In this document: positions 22,160-33,902 of the stretch, in pieces
How positions within the stretch are numbered: the first letter of the stretch is position 1
How the letters are laid out: every line of letters begins with the position of its first letter
Assembly (NCBI RefSeq): GCF_004379255.2
Contig: NC_056034.1
Span: 9,674,501-9,738,500 of the forward strand
From: Salvia splendens
Lineage: Eukaryota > Streptophyta > Magnoliopsida > Lamiales > Lamiaceae
DNA: 64,000 nt
Direction: 5' to 3'
Position numbers and translations under genes: made by a program
The notes under the pieces: model-generated
What the model saw: the letters and a program-made list of their open reading frames with translations, nothing else
Told to the model about the DNA's origin: nothing
Databases searched by the model: none

Positions 22160-22831
22160 TGTTATGTTGTAGGAGTGGAAGAAAGATTGAGAATGAAAAT
22201 TAGAGAATGTAGATGAGAATTGAAATGAGAGAATGTAGATGAGAATTGTGTAGTGTGGTGTGAATTTTTTGGTGTGAAAGTGGGGGTATTTATAGATGAA
22301 AATGTGTATTTTTGGGGAAAAAATTGAAAAATAAATTAAAAGTTGGTAGAAAACGGATATAATTTTTTGGGAAGTGGGAAAATATATCTTTTTTAATACG
22401 CTTTTTTAATTAAAAACTGATTTTTTTAATAAAAATCAAATTCTCACCGCCCGCCACGTCGCCTGCTCGCTGGCACGGACGTGCTCGATGCATCGAGCAG
22501 TGCCGTGCCAACGGCGGACAGCGTCTCCGTGCCCCTGGCACGGACGGACGAGCTGCAGCTCGCCGTTGTAGATGCTCTCATTTCTATTTAAATGTACTTA
22601 GAGAGTTGAAAGTAGGATTTGCTTTTGTATACTACTCTCTCCATTCCAATAAATATGAAACTTTAGTAGTGTAAAAAAAAATTACTGTATACGGAGTATA
22701 AAACATTTAGTTTTTGGCAAAGAATTTTATATAGTATTGTTTTATGAGTTAATAAAAAGAGAGTAAAGTAATATAAATGAAAATTAATAGAGATGATGTT
22801 GTTTTCATTTTAGGAAATATTTTATTTTTAA

Positions 22832-24277
22832 TGTGAAAAAAACGAGAGTATACATTTGTGAATTGAGGACTAATGGGACCAGGTGTAGAATTTCCTCTGT
22901 ACATTTAATTATTATATAAGTAAAATTCATTATTAAGGCCACAATAATTAATTACAGTTAAAGCGTCCCCACACACACAACACTAGGTAGTATGTGAAAA
23001 AAACGAGAGTATACATTTGTGAATTGAGGACTAATGGGACCAGGTGTAGAATTTCCTCTGTACATTTGATTATTATATAAGTAAAATTCATTATTAAGGC
23101 CACGATAATTAATTACAGTTAAAGCGTCCCCACACACACAACACTAGGTAGTATGTGAAAAAAATGAGAGTATACATTTGTGAATTGAGGACTAATGGGA
23201 CCAGGTGTAGAATTTCCTCTGTACATTTGATTATTATATAAGTAAAATTCATTATTAAGGCCACGATAACTAATCACAGTTAAAGCGTCCCCACACACAC
23301 AACACTAGGTAGTATGTGAAAAAAATGAGAGTATACATTTGTGAATTGAGGACTAATGGGACCAGGTGTAGAATTTCCTCTGTACATTTGATTATTATAT
23401 AAGTAAAATTCATTATTAAGGCCATGATAATTAATTACAGTTAAAGCGTCCCCACACACACAACACTAGGTAGTATGTGAAAAAAATGAGAGTATACATT
23501 TGTGAATTGAGGACTAATGGGACCATGTGTAGAATTTCCTCTGTACATTTGATTATTATATAAGTAAAATTCATTATTAAGGTCACGATAATTAATTACA
23601 GTTAAAGCGTCCCCACACACACAACACTAGGTAGTATGTGAAAAAAATGAGAGTATACATTTGTGAATTGAGGACTAATGGGACCACGTGTAGAATTTCC
23701 TTTGTACATTTGATTATTATATAAGTAAAATTCATTATTAAGGCCACGATAATTAATTACAGTTAAAGCGTCCCCACACACACAACACTAGGTAGTATGT
23801 GAAAAAAACGAGAGTATACATTTGTGAATTGAGGACTAATGGGACCAGGTGTAGAATTTCTTCTGTACATTTGATTATTATATAAGTAAAATTCATTATT
23901 AAGGCCACGATAATTAATTACAGTTAAAGCGCCCCACACACACAACACTAGGTAGTATGTGAAAAAAACGAGAGTATACATTTGTGAATTGAGGACTAAT
24001 GGGACCAGGTGTAGAATTTCCTCTGTACATTTGATTATTGTATAAGTAAAATTCATTATTAAGGCAACGATAATTAATTACAGTTAAAGCGTCCCCACAC
24101 ACACAACACTAGGTAGTTTGTGAAAAAAACGAGAGTATACATTTGTGAATTGAGGACTAATGGGACCAGGTGTAGAATTTCCTTTGTATATTTGATTATT
24201 ATATAAGTAAAATTCATTATTAAGGCCACGATAATTAATTACAGTTAAAGCGACCCACACACACAACACTAGGTAGT
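22832..24277. repeat. Tandem array: nine copies of a 161-bp unit
   Basis: Units start 'tgtgaaaaaaacgagagtata' at 22832, 22993, 23154, 23315, 23476, 23637 and on. Each holds 'gaggactaatgggaccaggtg' and ends 'ccccacacacacaacactaggtag'. The period is 161 bp, dropping by one or two in the last copies. Copies differ at only a few positions, so the array grew or was homogenised recently. The first copy runs into unrelated DNA on the left and lacks only a few bases. The array is noncoding: the repeated frames on the minus strand (23763-24311) are translations of the unit. Unit length is near the nucleosomal size typical of plant satellites. Confidence 0.95.
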
Positions 24278-24756
24278 GACACATACTATATAGATTCTTG
24301 ACATAATTCAACTCTATTTAAATATGATAGGAATGTCTCCGCTCCAGGTAATCGATTCGACCAGACCAAATGCAACTACAAATTACCTAAACTTTCGATC
24401 TTCAAATTAAGTCTATCAATTATTTGGATTTAATTATTACTACTAGTTCACACTTGATTGTGGTTATTTGTTCATTAATTGATTGGTATGATTAGTTATT
24501 CATTATAAAGGTGTTTGTTTGGTCTCAGTGAAAAGGCAAGTTTGATACAATAGGTCAGTTATGGAAATTCGACACGCACTCTAATCATTCAATTAATATA
24601 ATTATATAATCATCATCTAATTTATAATAGTACAAAATACCCAAAATGCCATCACTAAATTATTGTTTGTTTTGTACTTTTGTTTATTATTCATTTTATT
24701 CTGCACCACAGCAATCTAAGATTCTAAACTAAAAATAGAACAATCCAAATAATATT
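24278..24756. other. AT-rich intergenic DNA
   Basis: I see no gene. There are scattered short AT-rich words only. Confidence 0.4.
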
Positions 24757-25378
24757 CATCCGTCCCATAAAAATATGGGCAATAGGTATGGCACGGGAAT
24801 TAAAACAAAATTAGTAAAGTAACAGTGTCCATAATAGTGGAACAACCACGCCTCAGCCACAAAAAAACTTGTCTGTCTAGTCATCACAGTCATGCCTCAC
24901 CCACAAAAAACTTGTCTAGCCACAGTCACACCTCAGCCACGCCTCACAGTTATTTTAATTGGAGTAGGACAAAATTAATTAGATTTGAGGAAAAATTTGA
25001 GATTTGAGATTGGATTAAATGAAAAAAAATGAATTGGGAATAGGTATTTTATAGATAAAAAAAATAAAGAATTAAAAAAAATGGAATAGCACCGCCGCGG
25101 CAGTCTCGCGGCATGCAATAGGCCGCCACGGCTCAGCCGCGCGACCGCTGGCCTCCTACCCGGCGCAGCCGGGTACTCAGCTGAGGCATCACAGTCGCGG
25201 CACATAGACGGCTTATAATAGGCCGCAGCGGCGGCTCTATTGTGGTCACTCTAAGAGAGAAGATGAGAATGTTATGGTAAAGTAAGAAAGATGATGAAAA
25301 CGGTACTAGTATTAGTGGATAGTAGAACCTGATTTAACTTTTCAAAAATGAAATACATATATTTTTGTGGGACAGATG
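24757..25378. mobile_element. Stowaway-like MITE split by a nested Tourist-like MITE
   Basis: The left end CATCCGTCCCATAAAAATATGG and the right end ATTTTTGTGGGACAGATG are inverted repeats. They enclose the complete 429-bp element at 24823-25251, which therefore inserted later. Outer TSD bases are not clear. Confidence 0.6.
24823..25251. mobile_element. Tourist-like (PIF/Harbinger) MITE, TSD TAA
   Basis: The inverted termini CAGTGTCCATAATAGTGG and CTATTGTGGTCACTC differ at few positions. The flanks are TAA on both sides (24820-24822 and 25252-25254), the standard Harbinger target. 'ccacgcctcacag/cagccac' tandem words lie near the left end and a GC-rich stretch near the right. It is noncoding. 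Confidence 0.75.
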
Positions 25379-25860
25379 AAAATGAAAAGTACATAGTTAT
25401 ATTTTTATGGGACAGGGGAAGACAATCATACTTTATTCTATCAATCAACAAATCTGACTCCTAACTGATTAGTTGTTATGCTTACTTAATCGTGTCGTGT
25501 ATTAATTTTGAATTAACTAAATCCATACTAATATTATTGTTATTTGTTTTTGTTGTTTTTGTGTGTTGGGGGATGGGTTAATACAATTGTGATTTGTGAG
25601 AATAACAGGACCAAAGAGCTTAAAACGACACAGTTCATATACCCAGACACACTGTAACACGAAATGGGCTTCTTTTATGTAAAAAGGAGAGATCTCGGAT
25701 TCAATTCATATTGAATTTCCCTCCAAAAAAATAATACAGACTGTATTTCACTCATAAGCCACAATCCACCAACAATACAAACACGAAAACGTGATCCTAG
25801 GTGGGATATTTACATATGAATATTAAGGTAACATGATAAGCATACAACAACTAGCAACCC
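25379..25860. other. 3' flank of the PBL2-like gene
   Basis: AT-rich DNA downstream of the stop codon at 25864, probably including the 3' UTR. No poly(A) site can be assigned with confidence. Confidence 0.4.
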
Positions 25861-25863
25861 GCC

Positions 25864-28375
25864 TCATCTTACATGGGGCGATCTCCGGTGTGCCGGCACA
25901 GGAGATGCCAACGGCGTCATATTCATAGGCGAATGGTGCTTCGACTGCAAAATGGGTACGTGTTCACCTTGCTGATTGTCTGTCTTCAAGTGTCTGATTG
26001 CGCATTTGGGCGCTTGGAGCTCTTCCAGTTTGGCCAAGACCTCCGCCATACGAGGCCTCTGCTTCGCCTCATGGCTCAGGCATTGCACAGCAATGGTGGC
26101 AGCGGTGAAGGCTGCTTTCTGAGGGTATTGCCCCTCCAGTTTGATGTCCATTATGCGGAACAGTTTTCTCTTGTCACCCATGTATGGCTTTGCCCAATCC
26201 ACTAGGTTTTGCTCGACACCTACCTTCGTTTTGTCAACAGCACGGCGCCCAGATAGCAGCTCGAGCATAACAACCCCAAAGCTGTAAACATCGCTCTTTG
26301 CTGTCAACCGACCTGCTCATAGACCAAGAACGGCAAGAGTTTTGTTAGGACATAGACGATAGATGCTTTTGTGGATCTTCGAAGGAAAAGATAAGCAAGT
26401 TATCAAAGAAAAATGAGCATGATGTCTTTGAGCTGATTCACCTGTGGCAACATACTCAGGTGCAGCATATCCATGTGTACCCATAACTTGAGTTGACACA
26501 TGGGTCCTATCACCAGTTGGGCCAGCTTTTGCCAAACCGAAATCGGAAAGCTTCGAATTGAATTCCTGCATCCCCAAATGAAGTTGTCAATGAAAACAGA
26601 TAATGAATGGCTCATTAACAAGGTTAGCAGTGTAACAAGTTGGGTTCATACCCCGTCTAGAAGAATGTTTGATGCTTTAAAATCTCTGTATATGACTTGC
26701 TCTTCAGCTTCATGCAAGAAAGAAAGGCCTCTGGCAGCACCTATAGCCACCTTGATTCTAGTAGCCCAAGATAGAGGTTGAGGCCCTCCTGAAAAATGGA
26801 CACAAAAGCAATTAGAACTGAATTAACGAAAGATCCAACCCCACAACACGAAAATACAAACTATAGTCTTGAAGTTATGATATGGAGTACTATATTTATA
26901 GGACAGGCTTAACAAAGATAATGCATACTTCTGAACAAATGATTCTCCAGGCTTCCTTTTGGCATGAACTCGTAGACCAATAGCCGATTGTCACCATCCG
27001 AGCAGTAGCCAATAAGTTTAACTAGGTTTGGATGGCGAAGTTGACCCAAGTAATTAACTTCTGTCTGAAAACCATAGCCAGACTCTCAGAAACTTGAAAA
27101 CATAATTTAACTAAGCTGTGTAGTAGCAGACACTTACCAACCACTCTTTATGGCCTTGGAACCCTTCAGGCTTTAACTTCTTGACAGCAATGACCAACCC
27201 TGATCCAGGTCTGGCAGCAGTAAGAGTATGCTCGTCGATCCATCCTTTGAAGACATAGCCGAATCCTCCCTCTCCAAGAAGGCTGTCAGGTCGGAAGTTT
27301 CGTGTAGCATTCTTTAACTCGTTAAATAAGAACGCCTTCACATGAGGGGATGAGAGAATCTCAGCTTCTGATCTCGGAGTGGGGAGGCTTTCTGCACTGC
27401 TTTTAGCACTGTACGAGGGAATGCTTATGTTGGATGGGGCTGATGAGTTGCTGTTTTTGCCGGCAAATCTCGATGCTTCTGGAGATAATTAAAAGGAAAA
27501 CTTAGGCGAGATCATTACTCCTGTCAAGGACATATTCTTACAAATTCTCAATTGTTAGCAGCACAAACAGGATTGAAGTGACTTATCCAATATATGAATT
27601 CAGTATTCGGAGAAACTAGAGATTTGAGTTAATCTAGTCCTTTATATACAGAGTCAACTGACAGTATACATGATTAAAAGCTTCTATCAATGCACTCATT
27701 TATGTTAACACGAATCTCCATATTTAAGATCATTTTTATATCTTCAAGCATGTCATTGTATTCTAAGTAAACAGAGAAACAATAGTTACTAATAATCAAG
27801 ACAAGAAGTTTTGAGTCCTTTACAAACAAGTTGGATATGTAGAAAATAAGCAGAAATTGTAGACAATACATCTACCTAAATAGAAGATGCTGCTAATAAT
27901 TACAGATAACAAGAATTGTCTCTAAATGGGAATCAGTTTTTCACTTGCCCTAATACCCAAGTTACCAGTATACAAAAAAAGAAACAGCATATTGCTATAT
28001 TGAAGAGATTACAAATAATTAATGCTTCTTCAAGTAATAATAATTGAAACTAAAGGGGAACTGAACAAAAAACCATGTTCTTTTCGCTATAAGCACAAAT
28101 CAGAGCCAAAATTCACAAATAACATAAACCTAAAACCATCAAATTCAACTTAATTAGGTTAATTTTTAAAAACTGTATCCGCACATCGAGTTCAAACAAG
28201 ATCCACACAGTTTCTAACAAAATGAAATCGGGATCGTCGGAATCGAAAGTGCAGTCTCAAAATCGATAATTCAATTGATCTCCGCCTCAACAAAAAAAAA
28301 AGGAGAAGGAAAATTACGAGAAGTGGTGCTGAGAGTGGCGTCAACTCTTGCAGAGGAACCAAAGCAATTTCCCAT
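25864..28375 (-). CDS. PBL2: Receptor-like cytoplasmic kinase VII, PBL2/PBL3 (APK2) type
   Basis: A serine/threonine kinase acting at the plasma membrane in receptor-kinase signalling. Six exons: 28318-28375, 27138-27478, 26929-27064, 26652-26788, 26442-26565, 25864-26312. They join without a frame error to 414 residues and all introns are GT-AG. The start MGNCFGSS carries Gly2 for myristoylation and Cys4 for palmitoylation. The kinase domain covers about residues 85-365: [11 protein letters not shown] loop, catalytic Lys119 (VKKLK), YRDFKASN with Asp214, DFG at 232-234, THGYAAPE. These RLCK-VII hallmarks point to an active kinase. The tail ends in [13 protein letters not shown], close to Arabidopsis PBL2/APK2A as I recall it. 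Family members relay immune, brassinosteroid or growth signals, but the exact partner is not readable here. In a eudicot setting the PBL2/PBL3 pair cannot be separated by eye. Confidence 0.92.
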
Positions 28376-28872
28376 ACCTAAAAGAGAGCAGGGACGAAAA
28401 GGATTGTGAAAAATCCTTGAAAAGGAGAGTGGAGGAAACTGTAGATGCAACCAAACAATCGGACAAAAAGGGGGCTAATAATGGAATGGGGCAGTAAATA
28501 AGCCAAGTTCCCCAACTAAATTCGCAAGCGTTTTGGTGTATGTAGGTGGAACCGGGGAGAGTAGATAACAAGAAAGATGGAAAAGTAGAAATTGTTTTGC
28601 GCAGCAAGGAAGAAACTTCTCCCTCTTTCTCACTTGCGCAGAGAAAAGGGGGTGTGGGTGTGAAAAAGGCGGAAGCGAGATGGAAAATGCGTAGAACTGA
28701 AGGAGATGCGGATGCTGCCTCTCTCTCTCTCTTGCCTGAATTTGTTTGGAGATATATGGTCTTTGAGCAGTGACCCACCAAACTACACGACAAACACCCC
28801 ATCTCTATTTTGTTAACGTGTTTGCCACTGCCCACACTTTCCTATTTTAACCCTCTTTCCCACATTGCTCTA
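28376..28872 (-). promoter_or_regulatory. Upstream region and 5' UTR of the PBL2-like gene
   Basis: The minus-strand DNA upstream of ATG 28375 contains CT-rich stretches (28700-28730) typical of plant 5' UTRs. The 164-codon open frame here overlaps the leader and has no domain. No TATA box could be fixed with confidence. Confidence 0.4.
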
Positions 28873-28910
28873 TTTTCTTTTTCTTTTTCTTTTTCTTTTT
28901 CTTTTTCTTT
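28873..28910. repeat. (CTTTTT)n microsatellite
   Basis: Six near-perfect 6-base units upstream of the kinase gene. On the minus strand it is A/G-rich. Polymorphism is likely. Confidence 0.9.
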
Positions 28911-30386
28911 AACAGGATTTATCTAATTTGTAGATTGGACACCATTCATATATTTCCGGACCATTAAATTTTTACTCCTAAATAAATTTAGTGGTCCTAT
29001 TACCTAGTGTGTTCAGCCAATCTTATACGGAGTGCTGCAATTTTAACTGATTGAACTAATATGGAATACTGTAATATGTTTGGAATAATGAAATTTTTAA
29101 CTGTGAAATCTTTCCTGAACACTAGCCTCTTCCCCTACATCTCGCATAATAAACCAATGATGGGGAAATAAAAAACTAAAAAGAATCATATCCATTTTCA
29201 TTTCTTTATTGAATACATTCTCACGATGTGATGAAAATAAGAATCCATTCGCACCACATGTTGACTTATGAATCTAAAATAGAGACCCTCAAAGTAAAGC
29301 AAAAAGCGAATATGTAAAAAATTTGCTAGCAAAATAATCTAATTATAACCTTTACCATTTTTCAATTTACAAGCATTTATTCTTTTGACTAAAGCAAACA
29401 AATGAAGGTTCCATCTTGTTCTTGGACAAGGTTGCACTTGCTGGTTTTCAATTTCTTGCCTTAAAATCGATGTCATATATGTGCACAAACGAGTTGACTT
29501 CTTCCGGTATATTTGCACATTATTAAATTAACACAAGCTAGCTAACACAGATTAAATATTTTATTTTGGTCATATACTAATTGACAAGTGAAACGTATTA
29601 CATCATGCTCTATCATCACTTACCTCTATAATTGTATATATAGTCCGTCTATATTGTACGTGTATAAATTTATTCTATGGGGCCATTCGGTTAGGAGATT
29701 CCAAAGCTAGATTAGATAATCACGAATACTGACAGATCCAATAAATTATTTAGATGAAGCAGAATTAAGTGAACAAGAACATATAGCACAGAGAATGATT
29801 TTTTTTACATTAACGAAATAACTTCATAATAATTTCATGTTCCCAGTTCAAACGAGATACACTTCTTTCATCTCAATAACCTTACTTTTCGAGAAAAACA
29901 TGGAAAGTACTCTATTCTTAATCTTACATTTAAGTCCCCATCAATCTTGTTTTCTTGGAAAAGTTCATGAAGTATATATTTCTTCTTATTATCTTTTTTA
30001 TTTGTATTTTTTAGGGATATTCTAGTCCTTGCACAGGCTTATTAAAACTTGTTTGGATGTAAAGCAAAGTAGCAATTATCTTTGATCGATTCCCAAGAAT
30101 AGTTTAGAGAAAAGAATACAACGCGTAGACCTAATTTCTCAACATGCGCGATCGCATTCACATTTGGGAAATTCCCTTGTTGACTTGGTCTAATTTCTCT
30201 TTAAATGCGTTTACATTTTTAAATAATAAAACAAATTCTAACTCACTCTATTGCTTGCTAAATTATGCTACACAAATGTGATTAAATGCTACTACAAAAT
30301 ATTATATTACATATCTTATGTGAATACTACTCTCATTTAATGCATATTTAACATTTTTAATATTTTATATATTGAGTTGATTCTAA
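28911..30386. other. AT-rich intergenic DNA, no gene seen
   Basis: I see only short AT-rich open frames, none with recognisable features. Confidence 0.4.
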
Positions 30387-30818
30387 GAGCATCTTCAATA
30401 AGGAAAGGTAAATAAAAGATATATATCATCTATTTACCTTCTCAAAAAGTGAAATATATTCTTTTAAAAAGTAACACATTCCAAAGGAAAAAGATATATA
30501 TATATATATATAAAGGTAAATGATTTTTTAAAAATAAAATAATACTACAAAATGCATTAAAAAAATATAAAGGGTAATACATTCTCAAATACCTTCTCTC
30601 TTGGAGAATGATTTTTCATGAAAAGAAGACAAATATGGTAGTTATAAGATTTTACCTCTCCATTGATGGAGAGGTAAAGATAACTCTTCAAAATGAAAAA
30701 ATGTATAATACATTCGCATTTACCTCTCCGCTTGGAGAATGATTTTTCATGCAAAAAATGTAAATATGGTAGTTATCTAACTTTACATCTCTATTTACCT
30801 CTCCCCTTGGAGATGCTA
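30387..30818. mobile_element. Tourist-like MITE, TSD TAA
   Basis: Left end GAGCATCTTCAATAAGG and right end CCTTGGAGATGCTA are inverted. TAA is present at 30384-30386 and 30819-30821. Internally 'ttggagaatgatttttcatg' occurs twice (30601, 30735) and the 'ccatttacctctc' words repeat, indicating an internal duplication. It is noncoding. Confidence 0.75.
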
Positions 30819-30999
30819 TAAGGTATTTGTATATTATTTCTCATGCTAACTATTCGAATAACGTTTATGCATAAAAATGTTTTCCCAATATTACAGAGAT
30901 AAAATAAGATGTCATCTTATGAGAAATAAAAAAGAATATAAACAATTCGAGTATTAAAATTCATTGTTTGTAGGAATGTATTAAGATAAAAAAAAAATA

Positions 31000-31395
31000 T
31001 TTCCTCCGTCTTATTAAAGATGACTCATTTTCCTTTTTAGTTTGTCTCAATCAAGATGACATATTACTTAAAATGGAAACACTTTTATCTCTACTTTATT
31101 CCTTCGCTCTTACTTTATTCTCTCCTCTCAACATACAAAATAAAGTTGAATAAAATCTCGTGCCGCCCAAGGAAGGGATCATCTTCTCCTTGGGACGGAG
31201 CCGTCCCATTGAAGATGACCCACTTTTCTTTTTAGTTTGTCTCAACCAAGATGATCCATTACTAGAAATAGAAACACCTTTTATCTTTACTTTATCCCTC
31301 CCCCCCTTTACTCTCTCCACTTAACACACAAAATAAAGTTGCATAAAATCTCGTGCCGCCTAAGGAAGAGGTCATCTTCCTTGGGACGTATGGAG
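31000..31395. mobile_element. Composite Stowaway, two related copies in tandem
   Basis: A unit starting TTTCCTCCGTC at 31000 and another around 31180-31395 share 'aagatga(c/t)(t/c)cattttcctttttagtttgtctcaa' and the 'aaataaagttg(c/a)ataaaatctcgtgccgcc' tail. The end is ...GGGACGTATGGAG with TA at 31396-31397. The two copies are about 180 bp apart and partly diverged. The join is 'cttgggacggagccgtcccattg', where one Stowaway end meets another. Confidence 0.6.
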
Positions 31396-31432
31396 TACTA
31401 CCTAATATTTGTTATAAGTAGTAGTATGATTT

Positions 31433-31690
31433 TAATTACTAATTATACAATATGAGGGTAGGGGTGGTTATATTACTAACTATTTAAGTTGATAACTCTA
31501 CTAACTCATCAGTGCAGTGTAATAAAAATGTCAACACATTATATTGAAGTTCAACAAAATTATGTGTTGACATTTTAATATCATCATATTGACATTTTTA
31601 ATACACTGCACTGATGAGTTAGTAGAGTTATCAACTTAAATAGTTAGCAATATAACCACCCCTACCCTCATATTGTATAATTAGTAATTA
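31433..31690. repeat. Near-perfect 258-bp inverted repeat (foldback element)
   Basis: The left arm, starting TAATTACTAATTATACAA, is repeated as its inverse at the right end, ...TTGTATAATTAGTAATTA. It includes 'taggggtggttatattactaacta' and 'ctactaactcatcagtgcagtgta' on both sides. Only a short central part is unpaired. RNA from either strand would fold into a long hairpin of the kind that feeds small-RNA production. The 'TAGGGGTGG' words resemble hAT ends. No TSD is evident. Confidence 0.85.
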
Positions 31691-31833
31691 GCAATTGATC
31701 ATACTCCATGAGGGTAATATGCAAATACTAGTACTAGTATTAATCAATACTCCATAATATTTTGTGGATTTTTTTTTATTTTAAAAAATGTGTACTTTCA
31801 TAATCAAACAAGATATTCCATATAATACTCTAT

Positions 31834-32637
31834 GGCCATGTTTGGTTGACGGAAAAGTAAAGTCGGCAAGGAAAATGATTCCTGGGAAAATGAATCCCGG
31901 GAATATGAATCCCGGGAATATGATTCCTAATAACTTTACTTTCCTGTGTTTGGACAATATCAAGATTTTAAATTTTATATTTGATTTAAACACCAAACTA
32001 AAAATATACTTATTATTTTTTTATTTATGAAAAAAATAATATAAAAAATTTAATAAATTATTAATTACAAATTATAATAATCATATTCTTATATTTATTA
32101 TTACATGGATGGTTTAAATATGGATTATCCATCATAATATAATTGTATTTAAAGTTACATGGAGTATTATAATTTTAAATTTTATAATTTTAAATTTCAC
32201 TACGATATTATAGATAGATTGATTATTAATTTATAAAATAATAATTATTATATATTATTATATGAATTGTATTATATAATTATATTTTAATTATTTAATA
32301 AATTATTAATTATTATTATTATTATTATAACAATTATATATAAATATTGTAATAATATATATAGTTATTTATTATAATGATATTTAGTATAGTTTATAAT
32401 TTTAAATTATTTTTAAAACATTCTAATTAATAATAATAATATATTGCATTAAATTAAGAAAAAGAATACATAAGAAAAGTTAGGATTTAGAATCCTAGAA
32501 AGTTGTACTAACTTTCCTTGTTCTCGGAGGATTCTGATTACTTTCCCGGTTTGATTAAAGACTGAAGCAAACACAAGAATTTAAAATTTAAGGAATCAGA
32601 TTACTTTTCCAGACATAATCATGGCAACCAAAAATGG
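31834..32637. mobile_element. AT-rich MITE with CCATGTTTGGTTG ends
   Basis: The left end GGCCATGTTTGGTTG and the right end (inverse of CCATTTTTGGTTGCCATG) are imperfect inverted repeats. 'tat' lies next to both ends, but the surroundings are AT-rich, so the TSD is uncertain. The body is very AT-rich, with 'gaatcccgggaatatgaatcccgggaat' near the left end repeated in a diverged form. Harbinger-type assignment is by the TIR shape only. Confidence 0.5.
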
Positions 32638-33223
32638 TATATATATTTTATTTAAAAAAATGTGTATCTCATACTAACAACAGTAGAATGTAATACATGC
32701 ATCATAGTCATACTCACACATATCATGTTGTATTTTTGCGAGGGAAATTGGAAGAATGTTAGTATTAATTGTTCAAGTATGAAGGTGAAATACGACTCTG
32801 ATAAGTGTAGTGCATCAGCGTACCACGTAAGCTTTTCTTATAGACTACGTGATTTGGAGACTCGAGCGTTGATTTTCTTAAGTAACTAACTAAAAAATTG
32901 ATGAAATTGAAGTATACAAATGTACCCTACGAGTGCTACAACTTCTAAATTTTTATTGGCGTCGACCTATTATTTAATATTATCATCTAATTATGCAAAA
33001 GCAAGCAAAATAATAGGATTATGCAACCCTGGTCGGATTTATATAGAACTATCAAAGTAGCGTACGACTTTAGTGCATTTCCAAATAGCTTCTTGTGTGT
33101 TGGAAGAGCTATGAAATCAAGCAATTTATTAGATGAAGTTGAAGTCAAAAGAAAAGTTGCATGCAGGAACAATTAGGGTGTGACTTGTGAGTATTTGGTT
33201 TTCAGTTCAATTTTTTCGCCTAA
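32638..33223. other. AT-rich intergenic DNA
   Basis: Nothing recognised. A short AT-rich microsatellite lies at the left border. Confidence 0.4.
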
Positions 33224-33899
33224 GAGCATCCACATTCGTGCTTTTTGGCAAGAGTACGGATGTGGGCCCGAACCCACTTTTATTAATTTTTTACTACATG
33301 CTCTTCCCCAAGAGCACAACACCCACATCCATGCTATTTCCCAAGGACAGCTCAAGGGTCCCATCATTCTATTATTCAATTTAAATAAAAACATTTTCAC
33401 AAAATTAAAATGCATTAAAAATACCCGAAATACTATTACAAATTATAAAAAAATTTAAAATCACATAATTAAAGTCTTAAAAATTACATAATTTACATCT
33501 TAAAAATTAAAAATTACATAATTAAATTTATAAAATTAAAAAAACCCACTACTCGTGACTGAATTTCGCCCAAATAGATGATGAATGTGTGTATTTATAA
33601 ATGATTTTGAGATTAATTTTATTTTAAAAAAATTCAAAAAAATTCAAAAAAAGTAATAAAACGGCTATATTTTTGGGAATCCGAAATTTTTTTTTTTTTA
33701 TTTTTAGTATTATTTTTTATTTTTTTTAAAAAATGCCGACAGCCAATAGAAACGCGCCACGTCGCCCTGCTCAGCAGCACGGACGTGCTCTATGTATCGA
33801 GCAGAGCCGTGCCGTTGGCAATAGCACAACAGCGGACAGGGGGTGTCGTGCCAGCGGCACGGACGCCGTCTTCCGCAGCGAGCACCGCTGCGGATGCTC
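33224..33899. mobile_element. Deletion derivative of the Harbinger family, TSD TAA
   Basis: The ends are GAGCATCCACATTCGTGC and GCACCGCTGCGGATGCTC. TAA flanks both sides (33221-33223, 33900-33902). 'cacaacacccacatccatgc', the AT-rich 'aaaattacataattaaa' units and the GC-rich right arm ('gccacgtcgccctgctcag-agcacggacgtgctc') correspond in order to the 1.84-kb element at 20738-22577. It has lost the ORF1 gene. It is 676 bp and is a two-ended copy of the same family. Confidence 0.8.
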
Positions 33900-33902
33900 T
33901 AA

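Larger units (their letters stand above)
20738..22577 (-). mobile_element. PIF/Harbinger-like transposon carrying only ORF1
   Basis: The termini GAGCATCCACAAC (20738-20750) and GTTGTAGATGCTC (22565-22577) are inverted repeats matching at 12 of 13 bases. The flanking 3 bases are TCA on both sides (20735-20737 and 22578-22580), a variant of the usual TWA target. Subterminal GC-rich arms repeat the 'gtgctcttgccaa/cacggacg' words. The single coding region (21149-22159, minus) is an ORF1-type Myb/SANT-like protein. No DDE transposase is present, so the element is non-autonomous. A tandem array of AT-rich units lies inside the left end (20985-21122). The same terminal sequence recurs in the smaller elements at 33224-33899, 30387-30818 and 54574-55006. 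Confidence 0.8.

Noticed and set aside
22834..24311. CRISPR-like spaced repeats
   Set aside because: This is a plant tandem array with full 161-bp units and no separate spacers.
23763..24311. Minus-strand ORFs of 62-97 codons in the satellite array
   Set aside because: The same peptide recurs in each unit, so it is repeat translation.
28341..28835. 164-codon minus-strand ORF over the kinase start
   Set aside because: It overlaps exon 1 and leader in another frame, and has no domain. MGNCFGSS in the correct frame explains the region.
31096..31320. 74-codon minus-strand ORF
   Set aside because: Lies within tandem Stowaway copies; not conserved or motif-bearing.
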